DNA of 64,000 bases, taken from assembly GCA_034005525.1 (NCBI GenBank), contig JAVEUP010000015.1:1-64000 (forward strand), read 5' to 3'. The stretch's first letter is position 1. Each line of letters opens with the position of its first letter. The DNA comes from PWXP01 sp034005525 (lineage in GTDB: Bacteria > Planctomycetota > Planctomycetia > Pirellulales > Thermoguttaceae). Positions 1 to 7,829 of this stretch are shown piece after piece. Under the pieces are notes generated by a model. It was not told where the DNA came from. It saw only the letters and a program-made list of their open reading frames with translations, and ran no database searches. The translations under genes and the position numbers were made by a program.

Positions 1-56
1 GGCTCTCCTATCTTGCTGTCTGCTTTGTAACAGCAGCTTGATGGAAGAGCCTTTTT
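1..56 (+). terminator. Possible intrinsic terminator or palindromic element at window edge
   Basis: GGCTCT at 1-6 pairs with AGAGCC at 46-51, and GCTGT at 15-19 pairs with ACAGC at 30-34. A run of five T follows at 52-56. This is the layout of a rho-independent terminator for a plus-strand gene left of the window. The outer arms also resemble the ends (GGCTCTTCCG) of the palindromic element at 7830-7950, so it may be a degenerate copy of that element. Confidence 0.4.
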
Positions 57-100
57 CAGTAAATACCAATTACGAACATTTTCTCAGAAAGTGCAGACAA

Positions 101-146
101 CAGCCAACCGTGGGACAAGCTTCCAGCCAACCGTGGGACAAGCTTC
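101..146. repeat. Two direct 23-bp repeats
   Basis: A 23-bp unit beginning CAGCCAACCGTGGGACAAG occurs twice in a row (101-123 and 124-146). Its core, GTGGGACAAGCTTCCAGC, is close to the reverse complement of the 29-bp unit of the array at 166-392. The two blocks are therefore inverted copies of one element family. Confidence 0.85.
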
Positions 147-165
147 CAGCTTGTCGGCTGAAGAA

Positions 166-392
166 GACAGGCTAGAAGCCTATCCCACGATCTTGACAGG
201 CTGGAAGCCTATCCCACGATCTCGACAGGCTGGAAGCCTATCCCACGATCTCGACAGGCTGGAAGCCTATCCCACGATCTCGACAGGCTGGAAGCCTATC
301 CCACGATCTTGACAGGCTGGAAGCCTATCCCACGATCTTGACAGGCTAGAAGCCTATCCCACGATCTCGACAGGCTGGAAGCCTATCCCACG
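166..392. repeat. 29-bp tandem repeat array, about 7.8 units
   Basis: The unit starts GACAGGCTGGAAGCCTATCC and recurs every 29 bases at 166, 195, 224, 253, 282, 311, 340 and 369; the last copy stops at 392. Units differ at only a few bases and are directly abutting, so there are no spacers and this is not a CRISPR array. A single diverged copy of the same element in the other orientation lies at 44118-44160. The last unit overlaps the 3' end of the dehydrogenase gene that ends at 383 and supplies its stop codon. Confidence 0.95.
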
Positions 393-1348
393 TTTGCATC
401 TCCAAAACTCGAATGTATATGTTTGAGCATCTCGAGGAACATGCGGTCCCTTCGCTTGATAGTCTCCACGTCCTTTCCGCCGGAATAGTCATAGAACCCC
501 TGCCCGGATTTGACGCCGAGCCGCCCCGCCGCCACCATATCCGTCAGCATCTCGGGCGCCTCCTTTGTATCACTCAAGGCGCCGAAGAGATAGGAGGCAA
601 TGGAACAGAAGACGTCCAAGCCGCCCAGGTCGGCCGTTTGAAGGGGGCCGAGGATCGGATACCGGAAGCCGGGGCCGCAGCGCATGGCGCGGTCCACGTC
701 TTCGGCCGTGGCGATTCCCGCCTCGACAAGATGAAGGGCCTCCCTGAACACGGCAAACTGGAGCCGGTTGCCGATGAAGCCCGGTGCGTCCTTCTGCACC
801 ACGACGGGCGCCTTGTCGACGGTGTGCAGCAGTTCCCTGAGGACATCGACGGTTTCGCCGTCGGTCTCATCGGCCCGGATAAGCTCTACCAGGGGGATGA
901 TGTGCGGCGGGTTCCAGAAGTGCATCCCGATGAACCGACCTCGGTTCTTCACCCTGGCCGCGATACGATTGATGCTCAGGCCCGAGGTGTTCGTAGTGAA
1001 CAGCGCATCGCGCCGGGCAATCGCCTCCACCTGCTCCCAGAAGACCTGCTTGGCGTCGAGCTTCTCGACGATGGTTTCCACAATCACGTCGGCGTCGTGA
1101 AGCGTGCCTCGATCCAGATGGTAGGAGATGCGGCGGGCGGTCTGCTCGGCCTCCTGCTCCGCCATGATGCCGTGCTCGACGAGGCTGCTGTTGTAGAGGG
1201 CCACCAATCGCCTGGATTTCTCCAGGCAGTCCTCGGCCAGGTCCACAACGCGAACGTCGTATCCCCATCGGGCGAACAGTTGCGCGATGCCGGAACCCAT
1301 GGTACCCGCCCCGGCAACGCCGATGGTCGTGATGTCGTGGACGTTCAT
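383..1348 (-). CDS. hbd: 3-hydroxyacyl-CoA dehydrogenase (3-hydroxybutyryl-CoA type)
   Basis: A 321-residue NAD-dependent dehydrogenase expected to interconvert 3-hydroxyacyl-CoA and 3-ketoacyl-CoA in the cytoplasm. The N-terminus has the Rossmann loop GVAGAGTMGSG (residues 9-19). NTSGLSI and GMHFWNPP follow in the catalytic region, and DAPGFIGNR opens the helical C-terminal dimerisation domain. Length fits the single-domain Hbd/PaaH class. The start at 1348 is chosen because GGAG lies about 8 bases upstream and the Rossmann fold begins immediately; a longer frame to 1402 runs into repeat DNA. It is the last gene of the minus-strand ketone-body cluster, separated from the CoA-transferase genes by a palindromic element. 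The final residues Asn-Val-Gly and the stop are read from the last unit of the 29-bp array, so the original C-terminus may have been altered. Confidence 0.9.
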   Translation of the reverse strand: MNVHDITTIGVAGAGTMGSGIAQLFARWGYDVRVVDLAEDCLEKSRRLVALYNSSLVEHGIMAEQEAEQTARRISYHLDRGTLHDADVIVETIVEKLDAKQVFWEQVEAIARRDALFTTNTSGLSINRIAARVKNRGRFIGMHFWNPPHIIPLVELIRADETDGETVDVLRELLHTVDKAPVVVQKDAPGFIGNRLQFAVFREALHLVEAGIATAEDVDRAMRCGPGFRYPILGPLQTADLGGLDVFCSIASYLFGALSDTKEAPEMLTDMVAAGRLGVKSGQGFYDYSGGKDVETIKRRDRMFLEMLKHIHSSFGDANVG

Positions 1349-1389
1349 GGCTGCTGCTCCATTTCCCCAACCCGGATTCTTCACATGCG

Positions 1390-1530
1390 TAGGGTGGGAC
1401 AAGGTCGCGTAGATCGTTGGTGGGTCCGCACAAGCCGCAACCGCGCTGATTCACTGCCGGCCACCCGGAGGCACGCCCGCAGTCGCGACCGATGGCCCAC
1501 CAAGGAAGTGGCTTGTTTGACCCACCCTAC
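1390..1530. repeat. 141-bp element with 10-bp inverted ends
   Basis: GTAGGGTGGG (1390-1399) and CCCACCCTAC (1521-1530) form perfect inverted ends around a GC-rich interior containing CCCACCAAGG. The element fills the gap between the CoA-transferase beta-subunit gene and hbd. A related, longer element lies at 12524-12693 and a remnant at about 43446-43497. Confidence 0.8.
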
Positions 1531-1535
1531 CTGCT

Positions 1536-2192
1536 TCACCGCATTTGTAGCAAGTCCTCCGCGACGATCAGTTGCGCATCGGTGGCGGCCTGGACCTGCT
1601 CGACGCTGAACTCCGGGTTGATTTCCTTCAGCACAATGCCCTTGCCGGTGACTTCCATGAATCCCATCTCCGTGACAATGTAGTCCACCTGGTGAGCGGC
1701 CGTCAGGGGGTAGCTGCACTGCTTGAGGATCTTGGAGCTGCCCTTGGCGGTGTGCTCCATGGCGACGATCACCTTCTTGGCACCGGTGACAAGGTCCATG
1801 GCCCCGCCCATGCCGGGCACCATCTTGCCGGGCACCATCCAGCTTGCCAGGTTTCCCTGCTCGTCCACTTGAAGCGCCCCCAGGACAGTCACGTCCACGT
1901 GCCCGCCCCGGATGATCCCGAACGACGTGGCGGAGTCGAAGAAGACGCCGCCCGGCAGGATGGTTACGCACTGGCCGCCGGCGTTGACGATCCGCGGGTC
2001 TTCCTCGCCCGGCGCAGGCGGCGGGCCGACGCCGATGAAGCCGTTTTCCGATTGGAAGAAGATATTGACGCCTGCGGGCACGAAGCCGGCCACCAAGGTT
2101 GGGAGCCCGATGCCGAGGTTCACGACGTCGCCATCCTTCAATTCCCTGGCAACCCGCCTGGCGATAAACTGCTTGATCTGGTGTTTCTCCAT
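1536..2192 (-). CDS. atoA: 3-oxoacid/acetoacetate CoA-transferase, beta subunit
   Basis: This 218-residue protein matches the B subunit of two-subunit acetate/acetoacetate CoA-transferases. SENG (in QSENGFIGVGP, about residues 48-58) carries the catalytic glutamate that forms the CoA thioester. The glycine-rich LGIGLPT near residue 26 and GGAMDLV are also family features. With the alpha subunit it should move CoA onto acetoacetate from succinyl-CoA or an acyl-CoA. Its ATG overlaps the TGA of the alpha gene by one base (TGATG), a classical translational-coupling arrangement that implies equal production of the two subunits. The donor acyl-CoA cannot be told from sequence. Confidence 0.93.
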   Translation of the reverse strand: MEKHQIKQFIARRVARELKDGDVVNLGIGLPTLVAGFVPAGVNIFFQSENGFIGVGPPPAPGEEDPRIVNAGGQCVTILPGGVFFDSATSFGIIRGGHVDVTVLGALQVDEQGNLASWMVPGKMVPGMGGAMDLVTGAKKVIVAMEHTAKGSSKILKQCSYPLTAAHQVDYIVTEMGFMEVTGKGIVLKEINPEFSVEQVQAATDAQLIVAEDLLQMR

Positions 2193-2848
2193 CAGCTTGC
2201 ACCTCCGTTGACGATGTAGGTGACAAAGATGCCGGGCGTGACCACGTGGTTGGGATCGAGCTGTCCCGCTTCGACGACCTCTTCGGCCTCGACGATGACC
2301 ACGTCGGCGGCGGTGGCCATGATGTTGTTGAAGTTTCTCGTGGCGCCGCGGTAGACGATATTGCCGTAGCGGTCCACGGTCTGGCCGGCGATCAGCGCCA
2401 CGTCGGCCCGCAAGGGCTTTTCCAGGAGATACTTGGCGCCGTCCACCTCGATCAGGTCTTTGCCTTGTTCGACGACCGTGCCGACGCCCGTCGGCGTCAG
2501 GATGCCTCCCAGGCCGGCGCCGCCGGCTCTGACCTGCTCGGCGAGGGTGCCTTGAGGGACGAGGACGACCTCGAGTTCTCCCTCGTTCATTTGGCGCCCG
2601 GTTTCCGGATTGGTGCCGATGTGCGAGGCGATGACCTTCCTGAATTGCTTATGGACCACGAGTTTACCCACGCCCACCTCGGGAAACCCGGTGTCGTTGC
2701 AGATGAGGGTCAGGTCCTTGACGCCCCGCTCGACCAGCTTGTCGATCATCCGGTGCGGGTTGCCGCATCCCAGGAAGCCGCCCACCATGACGGTCATGCC
2801 GTCTTTGACCTTGCCGGCGGCTTCGTCCAGGGTAATGAGTTTGTTCAT
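2192..2848 (-). CDS. atoD: 3-oxoacid/acetoacetate CoA-transferase, alpha subunit
   Basis: The alpha subunit (218 residues) begins MNKLITLDEAA and carries VMVGGFLGCGNP (about residues 20-31), the glycine-rich signature of family I CoA-transferase A chains, then LTLICNDTG and the ends GILTPTGVGT and NIVYRGATRNFN. The start at 2848 has AAAGGA upstream; the same frame stays open for a further 900 bases inside the thiolase gene, but that part is only its antisense shadow. It is coupled to the beta subunit by a one-base overlap. Together with the neighbouring dehydrogenase, permease and thiolase it makes a complete route from 3-hydroxybutyrate to acetyl-CoA. Confidence 0.92.
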   Translation of the reverse strand: MNKLITLDEAAGKVKDGMTVMVGGFLGCGNPHRMIDKLVERGVKDLTLICNDTGFPEVGVGKLVVHKQFRKVIASHIGTNPETGRQMNEGELEVVLVPQGTLAEQVRAGGAGLGGILTPTGVGTVVEQGKDLIEVDGAKYLLEKPLRADVALIAGQTVDRYGNIVYRGATRNFNNIMATAADVVIVEAEEVVEAGQLDPNHVVTPGIFVTYIVNGGAS

Positions 2849-2951
2849 GGTCGCTGCGGTCCTTTCGTGTCTGTGCCTCTCCCGTTTCCAGGTACACACT
2901 GCCATCTTTCCCGGACGGCACGGGGCCCGTGCCTGCTCCATTGTCGCGGGC

Positions 2952-2972
2952 TGTAGCCGGAAACGGAAGAGC
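2952..2972. repeat. End fragment of the GGCTCTTCCG element family
   Basis: GAAACGGAAGAGCC, the right end of the element described at 7830-7950, is found immediately downstream of the thiolase stop codon. The rest of the element is not recognisable here. It is part of the 125-base gap between the thiolase and CoA-transferase genes. Confidence 0.5.
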
Positions 2973-2973
2973 C

Positions 2974-4152
2974 CTATCTCCTGACAATCATCGCGATTCC
3001 TTGTCCGCCGCCGATGCAAAGCGTGGCCAGTCCCGTCTTGCTGTCCCGCTTGCCCATTTCGTGAAGCAGGGTAACGAGAATCCGGGCGCCGGTGGCCCCT
3101 ATGGGATGCCCTAAGGCGATGGCGCCCCCGTTGACGTTGACCTTGTTCATATCGAAGTTCAAGTCGCGGGCGACGGCGAGGGCCTGGGCGGCAAAGGCCT
3201 CGTTGGCTTCGACAAGGTCGATGTCTTCCATGGCGAGGCCAGCTCTGGCGAGGGCCGTTCTTGAAGCGGGAATCGGACCCGTTCCCATGATACTGGGATC
3301 CACCGCCGCGGAGGCATAGCCGACGATCTCCGCCAGCGGCGCCAGCCCGAGCTGGTCGGCCTTGTCCCGGCTCATCACCACCAGCGCAGCGGCGCCGTCG
3401 TTGATGCCTGAGGCGTTGCCGGCCGTGACGGTGCCGTCTTCCTGGAAGGCCGGCCGCAGTTTGGCCAACGCTTCCCGCGTCGTGCCGAACCGCGGATGCT
3501 CGTCCGTATCGACCATCACCGGGTCGCCCTTTCTTTGCGGAACGGCCACCGGGACGACTTCGTCTTTGAACCGCCCGCCCGTGATGGCCTCTTCGGCCTT
3601 CTTCTGGCTGCTGACGGCCAGTGCGTCCTGCTCTTCCCTTGTGAGGCCGTATTGCCGGGCGATGTTCTCGGCGGTGATGCCCATGTGCTGCCGGCTGAAG
3701 ATGTCGGTCAGTCCGTCGGCGACCATGTAGTCGACAAGCCGGCCGTCGCCCATGCGTTCGCCCCATCGGTGGCCGGGAAGGAGGTACGGGGCCCGGCTCA
3801 TGTTCTCCGTGCCACCCACGACGAAGACGTCGCCGTCGCCCGCCTTGATCGCCTGCGCCGCCAGGGCCGCGGCCTTCAGGCCCGAACCGCAGACTTTGTT
3901 GACCGTGTACGCGCAGACCGACTCGGGGATACCGGCGTGCATGGCCACCTGCCGGGCCACGTTCTGCCCCAGTCCCGCCTGGAGCACGTTGCCGAAGATG
4001 ACTTCCTCCACCGCGCCAGGTTCGAGGCCGGCCCGCTGCAAGGCTTCCTTGACGGCGAGGGTTCCGAGTTCCACCGCGCCGACGTCCTTGAAGGCCCCTC
4101 CGAAGGTGCCGACCGGCGTCCTTACCGCACTGACGATGACTGCTTGTTTCAC
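2974..4152 (-). CDS. atoB: Acetyl-CoA C-acetyltransferase (thiolase)
   Basis: A 392-residue biosynthetic/degradative thiolase that would cleave acetoacetyl-CoA to two acetyl-CoA or run in reverse. Cys88 in NKVCGSG is the acyl-accepting nucleophile. GGAIALGHPIGATGAR holds the catalytic His, and CIGGGQG near the C-terminus holds the second Cys. The start is taken as GTG at 4152: AGGAG lies about 12 bases upstream and the protein then begins MKQAVIVSAVRTPVG, as in the family. A longer reading to 4323 would translate the palindromic repeats at 4170-4360. It sits between the permease and the CoA-transferase genes and supplies the last step of 3-hydroxybutyrate use. Confidence 0.95.
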   Translation of the reverse strand: MKQAVIVSAVRTPVGTFGGAFKDVGAVELGTLAVKEALQRAGLEPGAVEEVIFGNVLQAGLGQNVARQVAMHAGIPESVCAYTVNKVCGSGLKAAALAAQAIKAGDGDVFVVGGTENMSRAPYLLPGHRWGERMGDGRLVDYMVADGLTDIFSRQHMGITAENIARQYGLTREEQDALAVSSQKKAEEAITGGRFKDEVVPVAVPQRKGDPVMVDTDEHPRFGTTREALAKLRPAFQEDGTVTAGNASGINDGAAALVVMSRDKADQLGLAPLAEIVGYASAAVDPSIMGTGPIPASRTALARAGLAMEDIDLVEANEAFAAQALAVARDLNFDMNKVNVNGGAIALGHPIGATGARILVTLLHEMGKRDSKTGLATLCIGGGQGIAMIVRR

Positions 4153-4169
4153 TGTGGGATCAGCTCCTG

Positions 4170-4360
4170 TACATGCGAAAGGGACAGTCCCATTTTCGCG
4201 GCCGTAACGGTTGATCGATGGGTCAAGGCTCCCGGGTGTGCCGCGAAAATTGGGACAGTCCCCTGGTACATGCGAAGGGGACAGTCCCATTTTCGCGGCC
4301 GTAACGGTTGATCGATGGGTCAAGTTCCCCGGTGTGCCGCGAAAATTGGGACAGTCCCCT
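4170..4360. repeat. Tandem pair of about 97-bp palindromic elements
   Basis: Two near-identical copies lie head to tail, starting at 4170 and 4267. Each has an arm GGGACAGTCCCATTTTCGCG and a facing arm CCGCGAAAATTGGGACAGTC separated by about 38 bases, so each can fold into a hairpin. Other members are at 5702-5846 and, decayed, at 12436-12515 and 44073-44100. They fill the gap between the permease and thiolase genes. Confidence 0.9.
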
Positions 4361-4381
4361 GGAAACGGTTATGTTCATTCG

Positions 4382-5671
4382 CTAATACACTCCAACGCTC
4401 GCCAGCATGATGGTGGGTATGGAGGACAAAATGGGCAGTAGCAGGGACGTGACAAAAATGTCGACGTACGACTCCTTGTGCGTCATTCCGGTCACAACCA
4501 GCAGCGTGAGGACCGCGCCGTTGTGGGGCAGGGTGTCGAGCCCGCCGGAAGCGAGCGAGGCCACGCGATGGAACGCCTCGGGGCTGATACCCGTTTCGAG
4601 GGCCATCTGAAGGTACCTGTCGCCCAGCGCCTCCAGCGCGATGCCCATGCCGCCGGACGCCGAGCCGGTGGCGCCCGCCAGAACGTTGACGGCCACGGCC
4701 TCGGAAATCAGGGGCGATCCCCGGATTCCCAGTACGTAGTCCGTCAGCGTCTGGAAGCCCGGCACCGCCCGGACGACCGCCCCGAACCCGACCGCGGCGC
4801 TGGTGTTGACGATGGCAAGGACCGAGCCCGTCGCGCCGCCGCTAATGGTCTTGGTGAAGCCGCGATAGCGTCTCAGGTTGGTCAGCATGGCCAGGGCAAT
4901 GCCCGCAAGCAGGGCGACGACGATGTCCCATTGCAGCAGGTTCAGGGTGAGGACGACCGAAAGCAGAGGGAGCACCGACACGAACGGATGAGGCAGTTCG
5001 CCGGATACCGCCTCGGAAGCGCTGTTGTTCCGGGCCGGTTCGACGAACACTTCCCCTCGCGCGGTCAGCCGCCGCTCTTTCCATACCATATATGCGTAGC
5101 CGAAGCCGAACATGAACGCCGCGGCCGTGATGCCCATGATGGGCGCGGCCGCGGGCGTGGTCTTGAAATACGGCATCGGAATCAGGTTCTGGATCTGAGG
5201 GCTGCCGGGCAGCGCTGTCATGGTGAAGGTGAACGAGCCGAGCGCGATGCAGCCGGGAATGAGTTTTCTGGAGAGGTTCGCGTCGCGGAAGAGGGCCAGC
5301 GCCAGCGGATACATGGCGAACACGACGACGAACAGGCTGATGCCGCCGTAGGTCAGAACCGCGCAGCCGAGAATAACGCCGAGAATCGCCCGCTTCGCCC
5401 CGAACAAGCCGGTCATCCACCGGGCGATGGACCTGGCCGCTCCCGTATAGTCCATCAGGTGCCCGAAGATGGCGCCCAGCATGAACACGGGGAACCAGGT
5501 CTTTGTGAAACCCACGAACCCGCTCATGTAGGTGTCCTTGTAGGCTTCGACCAGCGGAAGCCCGCCCGTTACGGCGACGACCAGGGCCGCCAGCGGAGCG
5601 ACCCAAATAATGGAATATCCCCGGTACGCCAGGAACATCAGCAACACGAGGCCAATGACAATTCCCAGCAT
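4382..5671 (-). CDS. GntP-family permease, probable 3-hydroxybutyrate/organic acid importer
   Basis: A 429-residue integral membrane protein with about 12 hydrophobic segments, beginning MLGIVIGLVLLMFLAYRGYS. Features of the GntP/citrate-type carriers include LTYGGISLFVVVFAMYPLA and TALPGSPQIQN near residue 170. GntP relatives often sit beside 3-hydroxybutyrate dehydrogenase, and here the dehydrogenase gene is immediately upstream on the same strand, so import of D-3-hydroxybutyrate or acetoacetate is a reasonable inference; gluconate-like substrates remain possible. The start at 5671 has GGAG eight bases upstream. Palindromic repeats lie on both sides of the gene. Confidence 0.85.
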   Translation of the reverse strand: MLGIVIGLVLLMFLAYRGYSIIWVAPLAALVVAVTGGLPLVEAYKDTYMSGFVGFTKTWFPVFMLGAIFGHLMDYTGAARSIARWMTGLFGAKRAILGVILGCAVLTYGGISLFVVVFAMYPLALALFRDANLSRKLIPGCIALGSFTFTMTALPGSPQIQNLIPMPYFKTTPAAAPIMGITAAAFMFGFGYAYMVWKERRLTARGEVFVEPARNNSASEAVSGELPHPFVSVLPLLSVVLTLNLLQWDIVVALLAGIALAMLTNLRRYRGFTKTISGGATGSVLAIVNTSAAVGFGAVVRAVPGFQTLTDYVLGIRGSPLISEAVAVNVLAGATGSASGGMGIALEALGDRYLQMALETGISPEAFHRVASLASGGLDTLPHNGAVLTLLVVTGMTHKESYVDIFVTSLLLPILSSIPTIMLASVGVY

Positions 5672-5701
5672 GTACCATTCTCCGCCTTGGTTCGTTGTTT
5701 G

Positions 5702-5846
5702 GTAACCGTTCACGGGGGGACTGTCCCAATTTTCGCGGCACAAAGGGCGTTCTTGCCCAATGATCCACCGTTTCCGCCGCGAAAATGGGACTGTCCCCTT
5801 CGCGTGGAGCGGAGAAAACTACCCGCGCCACCCCGTGAACGGTTAC
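5702..5846. repeat. 145-bp MITE-like element with inverted ends
   Basis: GTAACCGTTCACGGGG near 5702 and CCCCGTGAACGGTTAC ending at 5846 form an inverted pair of ends. Inside is the GGGAC-N-GTCCC / TTTTCGCGGC palindrome shared with the pair at 4170-4360. The interior fold runs from about 5713 to 5800. The element fills the gap between the dehydrogenase and permease genes. Confidence 0.85.
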
Positions 5847-5875
5847 GTTGTTTGGGTCCTGCTGGCGATCAAGCG

Positions 5876-6637
5876 TCAGGCCGCGGTCCAGCCGCCGTCG
5901 ATGGTCATGGTCGATCCGGTGATGTGGGCGCCGGCGTCGGAGCAGAGAAACGCGGCGACTTCGGCGATGGTTTCCGGCTCGATCAGTCTCTTGACGGCCG
6001 CCTTCTGCAGCATGATGGTCTCGATGACTTCCGCTCTGGAAATACCGTGGCTTTTCGCCTGGTCGGCAATCTGGTTGTCCACCAGCGGGGTTCGCACGTA
6101 AGCGGGGCAGATCGAGTTGACGGTGATTCCATAAGGCCCTCCTTCCAGGGCCGCCGTCTTGGTCAGCCCGGCCAGTCCGTGCTTCGCCGAAACGTAGGCC
6201 GCTTTGAATTCCGACGCCACCAGGCCGTGGATCGAGTTGATATTGATGACCCTGCCCCACCGCTGCGCCTTCATGGACGGCCACGCATACTTCGTAAGCA
6301 GGAACGGCGCCGTCAGCATCAAGGCGATCATGAAATCCCACTTATCCTCGGGAAAGTCCTCGATGGGCGACACCGTCTGGATGCCGGCCACGTTCACCAG
6401 GACGTCCACCCTGGAGAACTCCCGCAGAGTGAACTCGACCACCGCCTTGCAGTCGTCTCTGCGGCTAAGATCGGCCTTCAGGCACGCGGCGCCCATGCGA
6501 TCCGCCTCTGTCCGAAGCTTCGCCTCGTTGACATCGGCAACGACCACCTTCGCCCCCCCGCCGGCAAACGACCTGGCGATTGCCAGCCCGATCCCGCTGG
6601 CCCCGCCGGTAACGATACACACCTTGTCTTTCATCAT
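5876..6637 (-). CDS. bdhA: 3-hydroxybutyrate dehydrogenase, SDR family
   Basis: This 253-residue classical short-chain dehydrogenase has TGGASGIG at residues 10-17 for NAD(H), NVAG in place of NNAG, catalytic Ser in NINSIHG, YVSAK holding the Tyr/Lys pair, and a C-terminal GSTMTIDGGWTAA typical of the D-3-hydroxybutyrate dehydrogenase subgroup. It should oxidise 3-hydroxybutyrate to acetoacetate in the cytoplasm. Two adjacent ATG codons (6637, 6634) follow GGAAG; the first is chosen. The context (permease, CoA-transferase and thiolase downstream on the same strand) supports the substrate. An alternative is another 3-hydroxy acid dehydrogenase of the same fold. Confidence 0.88.
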   Translation of the reverse strand: MMKDKVCIVTGGASGIGLAIARSFAGGGAKVVVADVNEAKLRTEADRMGAACLKADLSRRDDCKAVVEFTLREFSRVDVLVNVAGIQTVSPIEDFPEDKWDFMIALMLTAPFLLTKYAWPSMKAQRWGRVININSIHGLVASEFKAAYVSAKHGLAGLTKTAALEGGPYGITVNSICPAYVRTPLVDNQIADQAKSHGISRAEVIETIMLQKAAVKRLIEPETIAEVAAFLCSDAGAHITGSTMTIDGGWTAA

Positions 6638-6680
6638 GCAGTTCGCTTCCGACGGCCTGCACAGCGGTCGACGAGAAATC

Positions 6681-6929
6681 TCATGGTGCCGTGACCTCGA
6701 CAGCATCCAGCGAGTCATTGGCGATCACCGCCCGAGCGTATGCCAGGCATGCCTGAACGTCTTCCGGCTCCAGGTCGGGATAGTCGTCCAGCAGCGACTC
6801 GACAGTCTCGCCCTGCGCGAGCAGGCTAAGGACCGTCTCCACGGAGATGCGCATACCACGGATAATCGGCTTGCCGCCGAAGATGGCGGGATTCGCAGTG
6901 ATTCGGTTCAACAGGTTGGCGTCAGGCAC
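6681..6929 (-). CDS. DUF433 small protein (antitoxin-like), apparently without partner
   Basis: An 82-residue DUF433 protein with the family core NPAIFGGKPIIRGMRISVE near residues 11-29, followed by an acidic helical tail (LLDDYPDLEPEDVQAC). DUF433 proteins commonly pair with a downstream PIN-like (DUF5615) toxin. Here the next gene downstream, 43 bases away, is the 3-hydroxybutyrate dehydrogenase, so no partner is seen. The start is taken as GTG at 6929 because AAGGAG lies about 8 bases upstream; the upstream extension to 7016 runs into repeat DNA. It could be a solitary regulator or a leftover of a lost toxin-antitoxin pair. Confidence 0.8.
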   Translation of the reverse strand: MPDANLLNRITANPAIFGGKPIIRGMRISVETVLSLLAQGETVESLLDDYPDLEPEDVQACLAYARAVIANDSLDAVEVTAP

Positions 6930-6967
6930 GTGGATTCTCCTTCTTCCCTTCTCTCCGCTACGACAGT

Positions 6968-7096
6968 CGCCGTTCACGGGCCGGCGACTGGCACATTCTT
7001 CGGCCGCCAGACGCACTGGCGGGGAGAAACGATGGTCGAGCCATGGACCTATCCTCGTACCGCCGACACGTTGTCATCCCCCGTAAACGGTTATCT
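6968..7096. repeat. Diverged MITE-like element
   Basis: CGCCGTTCACGGG at the left and CCCCGTAAACGGTTAT at the right match the inverted ends of the 5702-5846 element. The interior differs and lacks the TTTTCGCGG palindrome. This suggests that elements with different cores share the same ends. Confidence 0.55.
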
Positions 7097-7269
7097 CGCG
7101 GCTGATCAGTTGCGCGACACGAAAACCCTCTCCCCACTCAGTCTAAACCGGCAGGCGTGGGCAGTCAACGGGTTTCGGGCGCGTGCCCGTCTGCCCCGAC
7201 GCCGCTACCCCGTCAGCGTTTCCGTCCTTGTCGCTGCACGTCCCAGATTGTCGCATTGGTGCCGAGCCT

Positions 7270-7410
7270 GGTCAAGCACTTCCAAGTCCCGAAGGGACCA
7301 GCCTAAACCAGCCCGGGGTGGAGCCGCCGCGAGTGGTGCGAGCGAGGCGCAACCCCGGGTTGGCAGAGGTGCGGAAGACAGAAGCCCGAAGGGCTGACCC
7401 TAATCGGCCA
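7270..7410. repeat. Palindromic intergenic element with CCCGGGGT core
   Basis: ACCAGCCCGGGGTGG (near 7307-7321) faces CAACCCCGGGTTGGC (near 7350-7364), and CCCGAAGGGACC and CCCGAAGGGCTGAC lie at the flanks. Similar blocks around an AACCCCGGG hairpin are frequent between planctomycete genes. Open frames through this region are composed of repeat and are not called as genes. Confidence 0.6.
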
Positions 7411-7599
7411 ACCCGACCATGCCGCAATCGTTGGTTCGGGAATGGCGCGCGGAGCGCAATCGCGAGGTGATGGCATGGTCTTGACTAGCAACGGGTTGCG
7501 GGCCAGAATGGGCGTTGGCTCGGGGGTTCTTATCCCGCCGAACCGGCGGGCCTCATGTATTAGCACGGCCAAAGGCGGGCGGGATAGAAGCCTTAACCT

Positions 7600-7775
7600 G
7601 TGCTCGTACTCAGTCGCTTGCACCGCCGCGCTGAGCACAAGCACGTCTTCTGAACCCAGCCGCAATTGGCCTAATGCAGGAAGGGAATGAACAGGAGGTA
7701 ACGGAGGAAACAGAGAAAGGAGTGTTGGCGACCACTTTCGTGTGCTTCGTGGTTTTCGTGGTTCACTTGCTTTGC
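7600..7775. repeat. Low-complexity intergenic repeats (NHENHE-type and STS-type remnants)
   Basis: Around 7670-7770 the DNA reads AACAGGAGGTAACGGAGG and then TTCGTGTGCTTCGTGG repeated as TTTTCGTGGTTCA. In reverse it would encode Asn-His-Glu-Asn-His-Glu-Ala-His-Glu, a spurious peptide often met in planctomycete and deltaproteobacterial intergenic DNA. Just left (7600-7650) are GTGCTCGTACTC and GAGCACAAGCACG, remnants of a GCACGA-type microsatellite. No gene is supported between 6930 and 8032. Confidence 0.55.
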
Positions 7776-7829
7776 CTCCAAATTCCTGGTGCTTGCCCGC
7801 GATTGCCGCGTTGCATAGGAACAAACTTA

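Noticed and set aside
91..312. Plus-strand ORF of 73 codons
   Set aside because: It is made of the 29-bp repeat; the repeated peptide DRLEAYPTISTGWKPIPRS is an artefact.
166..392. CRISPR array
   Set aside because: Units of 29 bp directly abut with no spacers, and no cas gene is nearby.
413..1609. 398-codon plus-strand ORF
   Set aside because: It is the antisense shadow of the dehydrogenase gene, which has clear family motifs.
7183..7470. 95-codon plus-strand ORF
   Set aside because: It lies in palindromic intergenic repeat and has no ribosome binding site or domain.
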